Assembly (NCBI RefSeq): GCF_004795015.1
Contig: NZ_SSBI01000003.1
Coordinates: 186,001-250,000, forward strand
DNA: 64,000 nt
Direction of reading: 5' to 3'
From: Streptomyces sp. A1277
GTDB lineage: Bacteria; Actinomycetota; Actinomycetes; Streptomycetales; Streptomycetaceae
The position numbers and the translations under genes are program-made. Shown one piece after another: positions 17,250 to 25,924 of the stretch (the stretch's first letter is position 1; every line of letters starts with the position of its first letter). The notes beneath the pieces are model-generated. The model saw only the letters and a list, made by a program, of their open reading frames with translations. It was not told the origin of the DNA and made no database searches.

Positions 17250-18488
17250 TTACGGCTTGTATGCCTCGCTGAGCTTGGAGGCCCACTTGCCGCCGTCGAC
17301 CTGGTAGGCGGTCATCATGGTGTTGGTGGTGTCGCCGAACTCGTCGAACGAGACGGGGCCGGTGACGCCGTCGAACTTGACCTTGCTCATGGCGTCGAGG
17401 ACCTTGGCGCGGGCGTCGTCGGGGAGCTTTCCGTCGTTCTCGGCGACGGCGAGCTTGACGGCCTCGATGATCGACCAGGTGGCGTCGTAGGTGCCGCCCC
17501 CGTACGCCTCGTAGGCGTCCTTGTATCCGGCCGTCTGGTAGTCCGCGATGAACTTCTTGGCGGAGTCGAGCTCTTCGACGGGCTTGCCGACGGAGGTGGC
17601 GATGTCGCCCTGGGCCTTCTTGTTGAGCTTGATGAAGTCGGCGCTGTACATGCCGTCGCCGCCCATGAGGGGGATCTGGACGCTGTCCTTGAGCTGCTGG
17701 CTCAGGGGGGCGCCGGCGGGGTACTCGCCGCCGTAGTAGACGGCCTTGGCGCCGGACTTCTTGACCTTGGTGACGACGGCGTTGAAGTCGCGGTCGTCGG
17801 GGTTGACGTGGTCGGAGCCGACGATCTTGCCGCCGAGGTCGGTGAAGGTGGCCTTGAAGGAGGCCGCGAGACCGGCGCCGTAGGGCTTCTGGTCGTCGAT
17901 GAGGTAGACCTGCTTGATCTTCGCGTTGTTGTACAGGTACTTCGCGGCGAAGGCGCCCTGGATCTGGTCCGTGGTGGCGGTGCGGAAGTAGGTCTTGAAG
18001 GGGCGCTTCTTGTCGCCGGTCTTCCAGTTGTCGCCCTGGGTCAGCTCGGTGCCCGTGTTGGCGGGGGAGACCTGGGTGAGGCCGGCGTCGTTGAGCGGCT
18101 TCTGCATCGACTGGGAGACGCCGGAGTTCAGCGGGCCGACGACACCGACGACCTTCTTGTTGTCGATGAACTTCGTGGCGTTCTGCTGGCCGACGGAGGG
18201 CTGGGCCTGGTCGTCGAGCGGCTGCACCTCGAAGGTGATGCCCGGGACGGTCTTCTCCTTGTTCGCCGTTTTGGCGGCGAGGTCGGCGGAGTTCTTGATG
18301 CCGAGGCCGAGGGCGGAGAGGTCACCGGTGAGCGGCGCGTCGACGCCGATGACGACGGTCGTGTTGCCGCTGCCGCTGCCGCTGTTGCCGTCGCTCTTGT
18401 TGTCGTCGTCGCGCGACCCGCAGGCGGTGAGCGTCAGTGCACCGGTGGTGAGCACTGTGGTGAGGATGAGCAAAGAACGGTGTCGCAC
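17250..18488 (-). CDS. livK: Branched-chain amino acid ABC transporter, substrate-binding lipoprotein
   Basis: The 412-residue periplasmic-binding-type protein has a lipoprotein signal (hydrophobic LLILTTVLTTGALTLTACG with the lipobox Cys at about residue 23), then an Asp/Ser/Gly-rich linker and a Leu/Ile/Val-binding fold (VVIGVDAPLTGDLSALG, VVGVVGPLNSGVSQSM, YFRTATTDQIQG). It is anchored outside the membrane and delivers substrate to LivHM. GTG 18488 has AAAGGA ~8 nt upstream. The long noncoding leader upstream holds three copies of a 10-mer and may contain the operon promoter. Confidence 0.95.
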   Translation of the reverse strand: MRHRSLLILTTVLTTGALTLTACGSRDDDNKSDGNSGSGSGNTTVVIGVDAPLTGDLSALGLGIKNSADLAAKTANKEKTVPGITFEVQPLDDQAQPSVGQQNATKFIDNKKVVGVVGPLNSGVSQSMQKPLNDAGLTQVSPANTGTELTQGDNWKTGDKKRPFKTYFRTATTDQIQGAFAAKYLYNNAKIKQVYLIDDQKPYGAGLAASFKATFTDLGGKIVGSDHVNPDDRDFNAVVTKVKKSGAKAVYYGGEYPAGAPLSQQLKDSVQIPLMGGDGMYSADFIKLNKKAQGDIATSVGKPVEELDSAKKFIADYQTAGYKDAYEAYGGGTYDATWSIIEAVKLAVAENDGKLPDDARAKVLDAMSKVKFDGVTGPVSFDEFGDTTNTMMTAYQVDGGKWASKLSEAYKP

Positions 18489-19066
18489 GAAAGGTCCTTT
18501 CCCTGGCGCGGCCTCCTCGCTTGAGGTGCCGTGTCGTTCGCCGGGCCGTACTGGGTTGGTACAGGGCCGTGCTGCAGACGCGCCCGGCGGCGCGGTGACT
18601 GGCGGTGACTCTAAGGGCAGTGGTGGGGGTCGGGAGCGGTGCCGGCCAAGGATGTGACTGTCTTGTTATGCCCTTGAGCAAGGCTTGAGGTGGCTGGGCG
18701 GACATGTACGGCTTTTTACCGGACCGTGAAGTGACCGCAATGTGAGAACGCGCAGCTCTGCTAAGGGGCTTGAGGTGATCTTGGTGCTGTCGCCCGGTGG
18801 GGGCCGGCTGAGGGTGTGCGGGGGCATGCCGGGGGGAGCCCGGTGGCTGTGGGGCCGGGCTCGTCGCGTCGCGGCGGGGGGCTTCACCTCGCGCGTTGGT
18901 TACGCAGAGTTACGATGGTGGGGGCGCGGCGACGCGGTGTGGTGGTGGGGGCGGGTGAGGTGTGGCAGCTGAGTGGGCCACGGAACGGGGCGCGGGGTCA
19001 AGGGGGTTGATGTGGTGCGGCGTTCAATTTCCTTGGGTGGGACGGTGATTGTGCCCGGAGATGGCG
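18489..19066. other. Long noncoding region upstream of livK
   Basis: About 580 bp carry no convincing gene on either strand. Short open frames here have no domain, no conserved composition and poor starts. The region contains three copies of GCTTGAGGTG, the palindrome CCTTGAGCAAGG at 18672-18683 and presumably the liv operon promoter reading leftward. The right half is unusually G-rich on the plus strand. Confidence 0.6.
18519..18777. repeat. Three direct copies of GCTTGAGGTG upstream of livK
   Basis: The identical 10-mer GCTTGAGGTG occurs at 18519-18528, 18683-18692 and 18768-18777, all in the same orientation (spacings 164 and 85 bp). The middle copy abuts the palindrome CCTTGAGCAAGG. This looks like a multi-site operator for control of the amino acid transporter. 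Confidence 0.5.
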
Positions 19067-19098
19067 CTGCCCGGCCGTTTTGGGGGGCGGCCGGGCAG
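19067..19098 (-). terminator. Terminator of the thioesterase gene
   Basis: A perfect 11-bp stem, CTGCCCGGCCG (19067-19077) with CGGCCGGGCAG (19088-19098), has a 10-nt loop. It starts 24 bp beyond the stop of the minus-strand PaaI-type thioesterase and separates it from the liv leader. Confidence 0.75.
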
Positions 19099-19121
19099 GG
19101 GTGGTGGGGCGTGGTGCGGGG

Positions 19122-19592
19122 TCAGACGGCTTCGGGGGCCGGGGCGTCGCGCAGGAGGCAGGTGAGGCGGGCCGTGCAGACCCGCTTGCCCTGTTCGTCG
19201 GTGATGGCGATCTCGTACGTGGCGGTGGTGCGGCCGCGGTGTACGGGGGTGGCGACGCCGGTGACGAGGCCGCTTCGTACCCCTCGGTGATGGGTGCAGT
19301 TCAGGTCGACGCCGACGGCGAGTTTGGCGGGGCCGCCGTGGAGCATGGTGCCGACGGAGCCGAGGGTCTCGGCGAGGACGGCGGAGGCGCCGCCGTGCAG
19401 GAGGCCGTAGGGCTGGGTGTTGCCCTCGACGGGCATGGTGCCGACGACGCGCTCGGCGGAGGCTTCGAGGATCTGGACGCCCATGCGCTCGCCGAGGTGG
19501 CCGGCGGAGAACAGGGCGGGCAGGTCGACGCCGAGCGCGGCGTACTCGTCGATGATTGCCTGGGGGAACGTGGGTGCGGTGTGCTCGCCCAT
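19122..19592 (-). CDS. PaaI-family hotdog thioesterase
   Basis: The 156-residue single-hotdog protein has the PaaI/4HBT signature N-T-Q-P-Y-G-L-L-H-G-G-A-S-A-V-L-A-E with the conserved HGG and catalytic acidic residue, and the C-terminal strand set V-G-V-D-L-N-C-T-H-H-R. It likely hydrolyses an acyl-CoA, possibly aromatic, in the cytoplasm. It lies 91 bp downstream of the molybdopterin oxidoreductase on the same strand, so co-transcription is possible. The true substrate is unknown. Confidence 0.88.
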   Translation of the reverse strand: MGEHTAPTFPQAIIDEYAALGVDLPALFSAGHLGERMGVQILEASAERVVGTMPVEGNTQPYGLLHGGASAVLAETLGSVGTMLHGGPAKLAVGVDLNCTHHRGVRSGLVTGVATPVHRGRTTATYEIAITDEQGKRVCTARLTCLLRDAPAPEAV

Positions 19593-19683
19593 GGGGCCGC
19601 CTTCCGTCGCTGCGCGGTGGTACGTGTCCGGGTCGTTCTTATCAGACGGCTGAGCGGGCGCTTAGTACCTGGGGTGGGTGCGC

Positions 19684-21957
19684 TCAGTGCGCGGGCTCGA
19701 AACGCACCACGACGGACTTGGAGGCGGGGGTGTTGCTGGTGTCGGCGGTGGAGTCGAGGGGGACGAGCACGTTGGTCTCGGGGTAGTAGGCGGCGGCGCA
19801 GCCCCGGGCGGTGGGGTAGTGGACGACGCGGAAGCCGGGGGCGCGGCGCTCGACGCCGTCCTTCCACTCGCTGACGAGGTCGGTGTAGGCGCCGTCGGCG
19901 AGTCCGAGTGCGGCGGCGTCGTCGGGGTGGACGAGGACGACGCGGCGGCCGCCCTTGATGCCGCGGTAGCGGTCGTCGAGGCCGTAGACGGTGGTGTTGT
20001 ACTGGTCGTGGGAGCGCAGGGTCTGGAGCAGGAGGCGGCCCTCGGGGAGTTCGGGGAACTCGACGGGGGCGGCGGTGAAGTTGGCCTTCCCGGTGGCGGT
20101 GGGGAAGCGGCGGGAGTCGCGGGGCGGGTGGGGGAGGGTGAAGCCGCCGGGGTGGGCGATGCGCGCGTTGAAGTTCTCGAAGCCGGGTACGACGCGGGAG
20201 ATGCGGTCGCGGATCGTCGCGTAGTCCTGCTCGAACTCCTCCCAGGGCGTCGCGGACGCGGGGCCGAGGACGGCGCGGGCGAGGCGGGCGACGATGGCGG
20301 GTTCGGAGAGCAGGTGGGGGCTCGCGGGGGTGAGGTTGCCGCGCGAGGCGTGGACCTTGCTCATGGAGTCCTCGACGGTGACGAACTGCTTGCCGCTCGC
20401 CTGGACGTCCTTGTCGGTGCGGCCGAGGGTGGGCAGGATCAGGGCCCGGGCGCCGGTGACGGCGTGGGAGCGGTTGAGCTTGGTGGAGACGTGGACGGTG
20501 AGGCGGGCGCGCCGCATCGCGGCCTCGGTGACGTCGGTGTCGGGGGTGGCTGAGACGAAGTTGCCGCCCATGGCGAAGAAGACCTTGGCGTCGCCGTCGC
20601 GCAGGGCCCGGATGGCGCGGACGACGTCGTAGCCGTGGTGGCGTGGTGAGGTGATCCCGAATTCCCTGTCGAGGGCGTCGAGGAAGGCGGGTGCGGGCCG
20701 TTCGAAGATGCCCATCGTGCGGTCGCCCTGCACGTTGGAGTGGCCGCGGACGGGGCAGACGCCGGCGCCGGGGCGGCCGATGTTGCCGCGCAGCAGCAGG
20801 AAGTTGACGATCTCGCGGATGGTCGGCACGGAGTGCTTGTGCTGGGTGAGGCCCATGGCCCAGCACACGACGGTGCGCTTCGAGGCGAGGATCAGGTCGA
20901 GGGCCTGTTCGATGGTGGCGCGGTCGAGTCCGGTCGCGGCGAGCGTGTCGTCCCAGTCGGCTTCGGCGGCGGCGGCGGTGAACTCCTCGTAGCCGTGGGT
21001 GTGTTCGGCGACGAATGTCTTGTCGACGGCGCCCTCGGTCTGGAGGATCAGCTTGTTCAGGAGCCGGAAGAGGGCCTGGTCGCCGCCGATGCGGATCTGG
21101 AGGAAGAGGTCGTTGAGGGCGGTGCCCTTGAGCATGCCGAGGGGGGTCTGCGGGTTCTTGAAGCGTTCGAGGCCGGCCTCGGGCAGCGGGTTCACCGAGA
21201 TGATCTTCGCTCCGGCGGCCTTGGCCTGCTCCAGGGCGGAGAGCATCCGGGGGTGGTTGGTGCCGGGGTTCTGTCCGGCGATGATGATCAGATCGGCGTG
21301 GTGGAGGTCCTCCAGGGATACGGAGCCCTTGCCGACGCCGATCGTCTCGGTGAGCGCGGAGCCAGAGGACTCGTGGCACATGTTGGAGCAGTCCGGCAGG
21401 TTGTTGGTGCCGAATTCGCGGGCGAAGAGCTGGAGCAGGAACGCGGCCTCGTTGCTGGTGCGCCCGGAGGTGTAGAAGAGCGCCTCGTCGGGGGAGCCGA
21501 GCGCGCCCAGCTCCTCGGCGATGACCTCGAAGGCGCGCTCCCAGGTCACGGCCTCGTACCGGTCGGCGCCCTCGGGCAGATACACGGGCTGGGTGATGCG
21601 TCCCTGCTGGCCGAGCCAGTAGCCGCTGCGGGCGGCGAGGTCGGCGACGGGGTGCGCGGCGAAGAAGTCCGGGGTGACCCGGCGCAGCGTCGCCTCCTCG
21701 GCGACGGCCTTGGCGCCGTTCTCGCAGAACTCGGCGGTGTGCCGCTTGTCGCCCTCGGGCCAGGCGCAGCCGGGGCAGTCGAAGCCGTCCTTCTGGTTGA
21801 CCTTGAGGAGGGTCTGCGCGGTGCGGCGCAGGCCCATCTGCTGCTGGGCGATGCGCAGGCTCTGGGCGACGGCGGGCAGCCCGGCGGCAGCGTGCTTGGC
21901 CGGTTCGACCTGCGGGGCGTCCTGGACGGGGTCTCCTGCGGGCGGCTTGCTGGCCAT
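19684..21957 (-). CDS. FdhF/YdeP-family molybdopterin oxidoreductase alpha subunit
   Basis: The 757-residue protein belongs to the FdhF/YdeP branch of the DMSO-reductase superfamily. An N-terminal D-C-P-G-C-A-W-P segment replaces the four-Cys [4Fe-4S] motif of true formate dehydrogenases. The molybdopterin domains follow (FYTSGRTSNEAAFLLQ, GQNPGTNHPRML, a C-terminal dinucleotide-binding domain with RSHDQYNTTVYG). It lacks a signal peptide and no electron-transfer subunit is adjacent. Physiological substrate is unknown for this group. ATG 21957 follows AAGGGGAAG. It is divergent from polA across 157 bp. Confidence 0.88.
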   Translation of the reverse strand: MASKPPAGDPVQDAPQVEPAKHAAAGLPAVAQSLRIAQQQMGLRRTAQTLLKVNQKDGFDCPGCAWPEGDKRHTAEFCENGAKAVAEEATLRRVTPDFFAAHPVADLAARSGYWLGQQGRITQPVYLPEGADRYEAVTWERAFEVIAEELGALGSPDEALFYTSGRTSNEAAFLLQLFAREFGTNNLPDCSNMCHESSGSALTETIGVGKGSVSLEDLHHADLIIIAGQNPGTNHPRMLSALEQAKAAGAKIISVNPLPEAGLERFKNPQTPLGMLKGTALNDLFLQIRIGGDQALFRLLNKLILQTEGAVDKTFVAEHTHGYEEFTAAAAEADWDDTLAATGLDRATIEQALDLILASKRTVVCWAMGLTQHKHSVPTIREIVNFLLLRGNIGRPGAGVCPVRGHSNVQGDRTMGIFERPAPAFLDALDREFGITSPRHHGYDVVRAIRALRDGDAKVFFAMGGNFVSATPDTDVTEAAMRRARLTVHVSTKLNRSHAVTGARALILPTLGRTDKDVQASGKQFVTVEDSMSKVHASRGNLTPASPHLLSEPAIVARLARAVLGPASATPWEEFEQDYATIRDRISRVVPGFENFNARIAHPGGFTLPHPPRDSRRFPTATGKANFTAAPVEFPELPEGRLLLQTLRSHDQYNTTVYGLDDRYRGIKGGRRVVLVHPDDAAALGLADGAYTDLVSEWKDGVERRAPGFRVVHYPTARGCAAAYYPETNVLVPLDSTADTSNTPASKSVVVRFEPAH

Positions 21958-22085
21958 GGTGCTTCCCCTTCGGTCCTGCTGCGGGCGCCTGCGCGGTCCG
22001 CCGTGTGTGTTTCCTCGCCTTCGATCCTGGCACGCGGGGCGGGCGGGGCGCCCGGTGAGGCGTCGCGGGCGGTGGCCGGTCCGCA

Positions 22086-22108
22086 TTGTCAGTGGTACGT
22101 GGCAGGAT
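22086..22108 (+). promoter_or_regulatory. RecA-NDp (PafBC-type) DNA-damage promoter of polA
   Basis: TTGTCAGTG (22086-22094), eight bases, then CAGGAT (22103-22108) fits the actinobacterial consensus TTGTCRGTG-N8-TANNNT with one mismatch in the -10 box. The -10 ends 6 nt before the polA GTG, implying a leaderless mRNA. The same pattern precedes uvrB. Confidence 0.72.
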
Positions 22109-22114
22109 CGGGGT

Positions 22115-24826
22115 GTGGCTGAGACGGCATCGAAGAAGACGGCAGACAACCGACCGCGCCTGCTCCTGATGGACGGGCACTCCCTGGCGTACCGGGCGTT
22201 CTTTGCGCTGCCTGCGGAGAATTTCACGACGGGGGCGGGCCAGCCGACGAATGCGGTGTACGGCTTCATGTCCATGCTCGCGAATACGCTGCGTGACGAG
22301 GCGCCGACGCATTTCGCGGTGGCGTTCGACGTGTCCCGCAAGACGTGGCGGGCGGCGGAGTTCCCGGAGTACAAGGCGAACCGGTCGAAGACCCCCGACG
22401 AGTTCAAGGGGCAGGTCGAGCTGATCGGGGAGCTGCTGGACGCCATGCACGCGGAGCGCTTCGCGGTCGAGGGCTTCGAGGCGGACGACGTCATCGCCAC
22501 GCTGGCCACGCAGGCGGAGGCGGCCGGCTTCGAGGTGCTGATCGTCACCGGTGACCGGGATTCGTTCCAGCTGATCACGGACAACGTCACCGTGCTCTAC
22601 CCGACCAAGGGCGTCTCCGAGCTGACCCGGTTCACCCCGGAGAAGGTCGTGGAGAAGTACGGCCTCACCCCCCGGCAGTACCCGGACTTCGCGGCGCTGC
22701 GCGGGGACCCGTCGGACAACCTTCCGGGCATCCCCGGGGTCGGTGAGAAGACGGCCGCCAAGTGGATCAACCAGTTCGGTTCGTTCGACGAGCTGGTGGA
22801 GCGGGCCGAGGAGGTCAAGGGCAAGGCGGGCCAGAATTTCCGCGACCACCTGGACGCGGTGAAGATGAACCGCGTGCTGACCGAGATGGTCAGGGACGTG
22901 GAGCTGCCGAAGACCCCGGCCGACCTGGAGCGCGCTCCCTACGACCGCACGGCGGTCACCGGCGTCCTGGACGTGCTGGAGATCCGCAACCCGAGCCTGC
23001 GCGAGCGGCTGCTCGCGGTGGACCCGGGCGCCGCCGAGGACGAGGCGCCGGCGCCCGCCGCGGGCATCGCGCTGGACGGTGCGGTGCTCGGCGCGGGCGA
23101 GCTCACCCCGTGGCTCACGGAGCACGGCGGGCAGCCGCTCGGCGTCGCCACGGTGGACACCTGGGCGCTCGGCAGCGGCACGGTCACGGAGATCGCGCTC
23201 GCCGCGGCGGACGGGGCGGCGGCCTGGTTCGACCCGGTGCTGCTCGACGAGGGGGACGAGCAGGCGTTCGCGGCCTGGATCGCGGACCCGGCCCGCCCCA
23301 AGGTCATGCACAACGCCAAGGGCGCGATGCGGGTCTTCCCGGAGCACGGCTGGCGGATCGAGGGCGTCTCGATGGACACCGCGCTCGCCGCCTACCTCGT
23401 CAAGCCCGGCCGGCGCTCCTTCGCGCTGGACGCCCTCGCCGTGGAGTACCTGGGCCGGGAGCTGGCCCCCGCGGCCGCCTCCGACGGGCAGCTGGCCTTC
23501 GGCGCGGACGACCAGGCCGAGGCCGACGCCCTGATGGCCCAGGCCCGAGCCGTCCTGGACCTCGGGGACGCGTTCACGGAGCGGCTCAAGGAGGTCGGCG
23601 CGGCCGAGCTGCTGCACGACATGGAGCTGCCGACGTCGATCCTGCTGGCCCGCCTGGAGCGGCACGGCATCGCGGCGGACCGGGCCCACCTGGAGGGCAT
23701 GGAGCAGCAGTTCGCCGGTGCGGTCCAGCAGGCGGTGAAGGAGGCGCACGCGGCGGTGGGCCGGGAGTTCAACCTCGGCTCGCCCAAGCAGCTCCAGGAG
23801 GTCCTGTTCGGGGAGCTGGGCCTGCCGAAGACGAAGAAGACCAAGACCGGCTACACGACGGACGCGGACGCGCTGGCCTGGCTGGCCGCCCAGACCGAGC
23901 ACGAGCTGCCCGTGCTCATGCTGCGCCACCGCGAGCAGGCGAAGCTGCGGGTCACCGTCGAGGGTCTGGTGAAGTCGATCGCGGCGGACGGCCGCATCCA
24001 CACCACGTTCAACCAGACCGTGGCGGCGACCGGCCGGCTCTCGTCCACCGACCCCAATCTGCAGAACATCCCCGTCCGCACCGACGAGGGCCGGGCCATC
24101 CGCCGCGGCTTCGTCGTCGGCGAGGGCTTCGAGACCCTGATGACGGCGGACTACAGCCAGATCGAACTGCGGGTGATGGCCCACCTCTCCGAGGACGCGG
24201 GCCTGATCGAGGCGTTCACCTCCGGCGAGGACCTGCACACCACGGTCGCCTCGCAGGTCTTCGGCGTCGAGAAGTCCGCGGTCGACCCGGAGATGCGGCG
24301 CAAGATCAAGGCCATGAGCTACGGGCTCGCGTACGGTCTTTCCGCGTTCGGCCTCTCCCAGCAGCTGAACATCGAGGCGGGCGAGGCACGGGGCCTGATG
24401 GACACCTACTTCGAGCGGTTCGGCGGTGTCCGCGACTATCTGCGCCGCGTGGTGGAGGAGGCCCGGGCCACCGGCTACACCGAGACGATCTTCGGCCGCC
24501 GCCGCTATCTGCCCGACCTGAACAGCGACAACCGCCAGCGCCGCGAGACGGCCGAGCGGATGGCGCTCAACGCCCCGATCCAGGGCACCGCCGCCGACAT
24601 CGTCAAGGTCGCCATGCTGCACGTCGACCGGGCGCTGAGGGAGGCGGAGCTGAAGTCGCGGATGCTGCTCCAGGTGCACGACGAAATCGTGCTGGAGATC
24701 GCCGAGGGCGAGCGGGAGCAGGTCGAGGGGATCCTGCGCCACGAGATGTCCACCGCGGTCCGGCTGCGGGCCCCGCTGGACGTGTCGGTCGGCGTCGGCG
24801 GCGACTGGGAGTCAGCGGCGCACTGA
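22115..24826 (+). CDS. polA: DNA polymerase I
   Basis: The 903-residue protein has three domains in order: the 5'-3' exonuclease/flap nuclease (MDGHSLAYRAFFALP, EADDVIATLA, VTGDRDSFQLI), a 3'-5' exonuclease-like domain that looks degenerate as in other actinobacteria, and a complete polymerase domain with motif A TADYSQIELRVMAHLS near residue 676, RKIKAMSYGLAYGLS, and motif C QVHDEIVLE near 852. It fills gaps in repair and processes Okazaki fragments. The start is GTG 22115 with no Shine-Dalgarno, 6 nt after a damage-type promoter. Its tail overlaps the convergent DUF4184 gene by 15 bp. Confidence 0.98.
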   Translation: MAETASKKTADNRPRLLLMDGHSLAYRAFFALPAENFTTGAGQPTNAVYGFMSMLANTLRDEAPTHFAVAFDVSRKTWRAAEFPEYKANRSKTPDEFKGQVELIGELLDAMHAERFAVEGFEADDVIATLATQAEAAGFEVLIVTGDRDSFQLITDNVTVLYPTKGVSELTRFTPEKVVEKYGLTPRQYPDFAALRGDPSDNLPGIPGVGEKTAAKWINQFGSFDELVERAEEVKGKAGQNFRDHLDAVKMNRVLTEMVRDVELPKTPADLERAPYDRTAVTGVLDVLEIRNPSLRERLLAVDPGAAEDEAPAPAAGIALDGAVLGAGELTPWLTEHGGQPLGVATVDTWALGSGTVTEIALAAADGAAAWFDPVLLDEGDEQAFAAWIADPARPKVMHNAKGAMRVFPEHGWRIEGVSMDTALAAYLVKPGRRSFALDALAVEYLGRELAPAAASDGQLAFGADDQAEADALMAQARAVLDLGDAFTERLKEVGAAELLHDMELPTSILLARLERHGIAADRAHLEGMEQQFAGAVQQAVKEAHAAVGREFNLGSPKQLQEVLFGELGLPKTKKTKTGYTTDADALAWLAAQTEHELPVLMLRHREQAKLRVTVEGLVKSIAADGRIHTTFNQTVAATGRLSSTDPNLQNIPVRTDEGRAIRRGFVVGEGFETLMTADYSQIELRVMAHLSEDAGLIEAFTSGEDLHTTVASQVFGVEKSAVDPEMRRKIKAMSYGLAYGLSAFGLSQQLNIEAGEARGLMDTYFERFGGVRDYLRRVVEEARATGYTETIFGRRRYLPDLNSDNRQRRETAERMALNAPIQGTAADIVKVAMLHVDRALREAELKSRMLLQVHDEIVLEIAEGEREQVEGILRHEMSTAVRLRAPLDVSVGVGGDWESAAH

Positions 24827-25702
24827 CCGCGAGGTGCCGGGGCCCGCGGGGGCCCCGGCCTCCACCGGCGGCCGTCCCGCCGCCGGGCCGGGGCGGCTGG
24901 TGAGCCGGAGGGCCGCCGCGTACAGCAGGAGTCCGGCCGCGAGACCGGCGCCCGCGCCGAAGCAGGCCGTCGGGATGATGTCCAGCGGTGTGTCGATGTG
25001 CCCGAAGTAGGCGTACCAGCGGGCGCACCGGTGGGCGATGCCCAGCAGGACGCACAGCCCGATGCCGGCGAGCGCCCACCGCCGCCTGCGCCGGTCCAGG
25101 GCCGGTACGGACGCGGGCACCGGCAGCTCCCCGGCCCGCCGCAGCGCCGACACCGCGAACCAGGCGAGCACCAGCAGGGCGGGCGCCGACGTGCCGTACT
25201 GGACGAGGGTGAAGACGGGAAGGCCGCCGACGCTGCCGTCGAGCCCGGGCACCAGCCGTACGCCCCACCGGTCGTGGTGGGTGAAGGCGTCCCAGACGAC
25301 ATGGGTCGCCGAGCCGATGACCGCCGACACCACGAACCACGCCGCGTCCCGGAGGCGAAGTCCCCGTCCCCCTGTGCCCGTTGCGGGACGGGACCCGCGC
25401 AGGCATGCGTACGCGCGCCCCCGCAGGCGCTCTGGCAGCAGTGCCACCAGGGGCTCGCGCAGCAGCAGCCACCCGGCGACGGCGAGCGCGGTGATCAGGA
25501 CATCCACCGTGACGACACCCCACACCGCGTGGGTGACCTCCCCGAACTCCATCGCGCCCGGAATCGCCGTGTCCGCGAAGTACGTCAGGTCGGGGGCGAA
25601 CGAACCGGCGACCAGGGCCGAGGCGACGAGCGGACCGCGGCCCGTGCCGTCGCGCCGGATTCCCGGGAGCACGGCGGCGGCATGGCTGAGTGTGAAGGGC
25701 AT
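24812..25702 (-). CDS. DUF4184 family membrane protein
   Basis: The 296-residue protein opens with the DUF4184 hallmark MPFTLSHAAAVLP and has later family segments (SFAPDLTYF, IGSATHVVWDAFTHHD, LVQYGTS) and about six membrane helices. Conserved His and Asp residues suggest a metal-dependent hydrolase-like membrane enzyme, but no activity is established. The start was set at ATG 25702 because the family begins exactly there. The 3' end overlaps polA by 15 bp and contains the likely polA terminator. Confidence 0.85.
   Translation of the reverse strand: MPFTLSHAAAVLPGIRRDGTGRGPLVASALVAGSFAPDLTYFADTAIPGAMEFGEVTHAVWGVVTVDVLITALAVAGWLLLREPLVALLPERLRGRAYACLRGSRPATGTGGRGLRLRDAAWFVVSAVIGSATHVVWDAFTHHDRWGVRLVPGLDGSVGGLPVFTLVQYGTSAPALLVLAWFAVSALRRAGELPVPASVPALDRRRRRWALAGIGLCVLLGIAHRCARWYAYFGHIDTPLDIIPTACFGAGAGLAAGLLLYAAALRLTSRPGPAAGRPPVEAGAPAGPGTSRSVRR
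24836..24859 (+). terminator. polA terminator inside the DUF4184 coding end
   Basis: A perfect 10-bp stem, GCCGGGGCCC (24836-24845) with GGGCCCCGGC (24850-24859), has the loop GCGG and starts 10 bp after the polA stop. It lies within the last codons of the antisense DUF4184 gene. Confidence 0.7.
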
Positions 25703-25924
25703 GCGGGCAGTATGCGTGTACCGGGAGGACAGAGACGGGTGTCCGATCGGACGTGAACGGCCGTCACGGGCCCGTCCCCCCGTGGACAACATGTGTTCAG
25801 GAAGGTGAGAAAGCGGTAAGAACCGGTCCGTCCGCTGTGTGCGGGCGATACGAGTTGCCGTAGGGTCGCCTCAGTCCAGGCGCAGGGGAGCGCCGACAGC
25901 GACGACGGGGAGGGCCCACACGTC

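Noticed and set aside
18742..19010. Short plus-strand open frames rich in Trp/Arg/Gly upstream of livK.
   Set aside because: No ribosome binding site, no conserved motif and G-rich low-complexity sequence; treated as noncoding.
19301..24742. An 1813-codon minus-strand open frame spanning polA and the oxidoreductase.
   Set aside because: Stop codons are rare in this GC-rich DNA. The frame is antisense to well-conserved polA domains and out of frame with the oxidoreductase.
25790..25924. Possible c-di-AMP (ydaO) riboswitch in front of the lytic transglycosylase.
   Set aside because: The conserved core elements could not be found in the leader.
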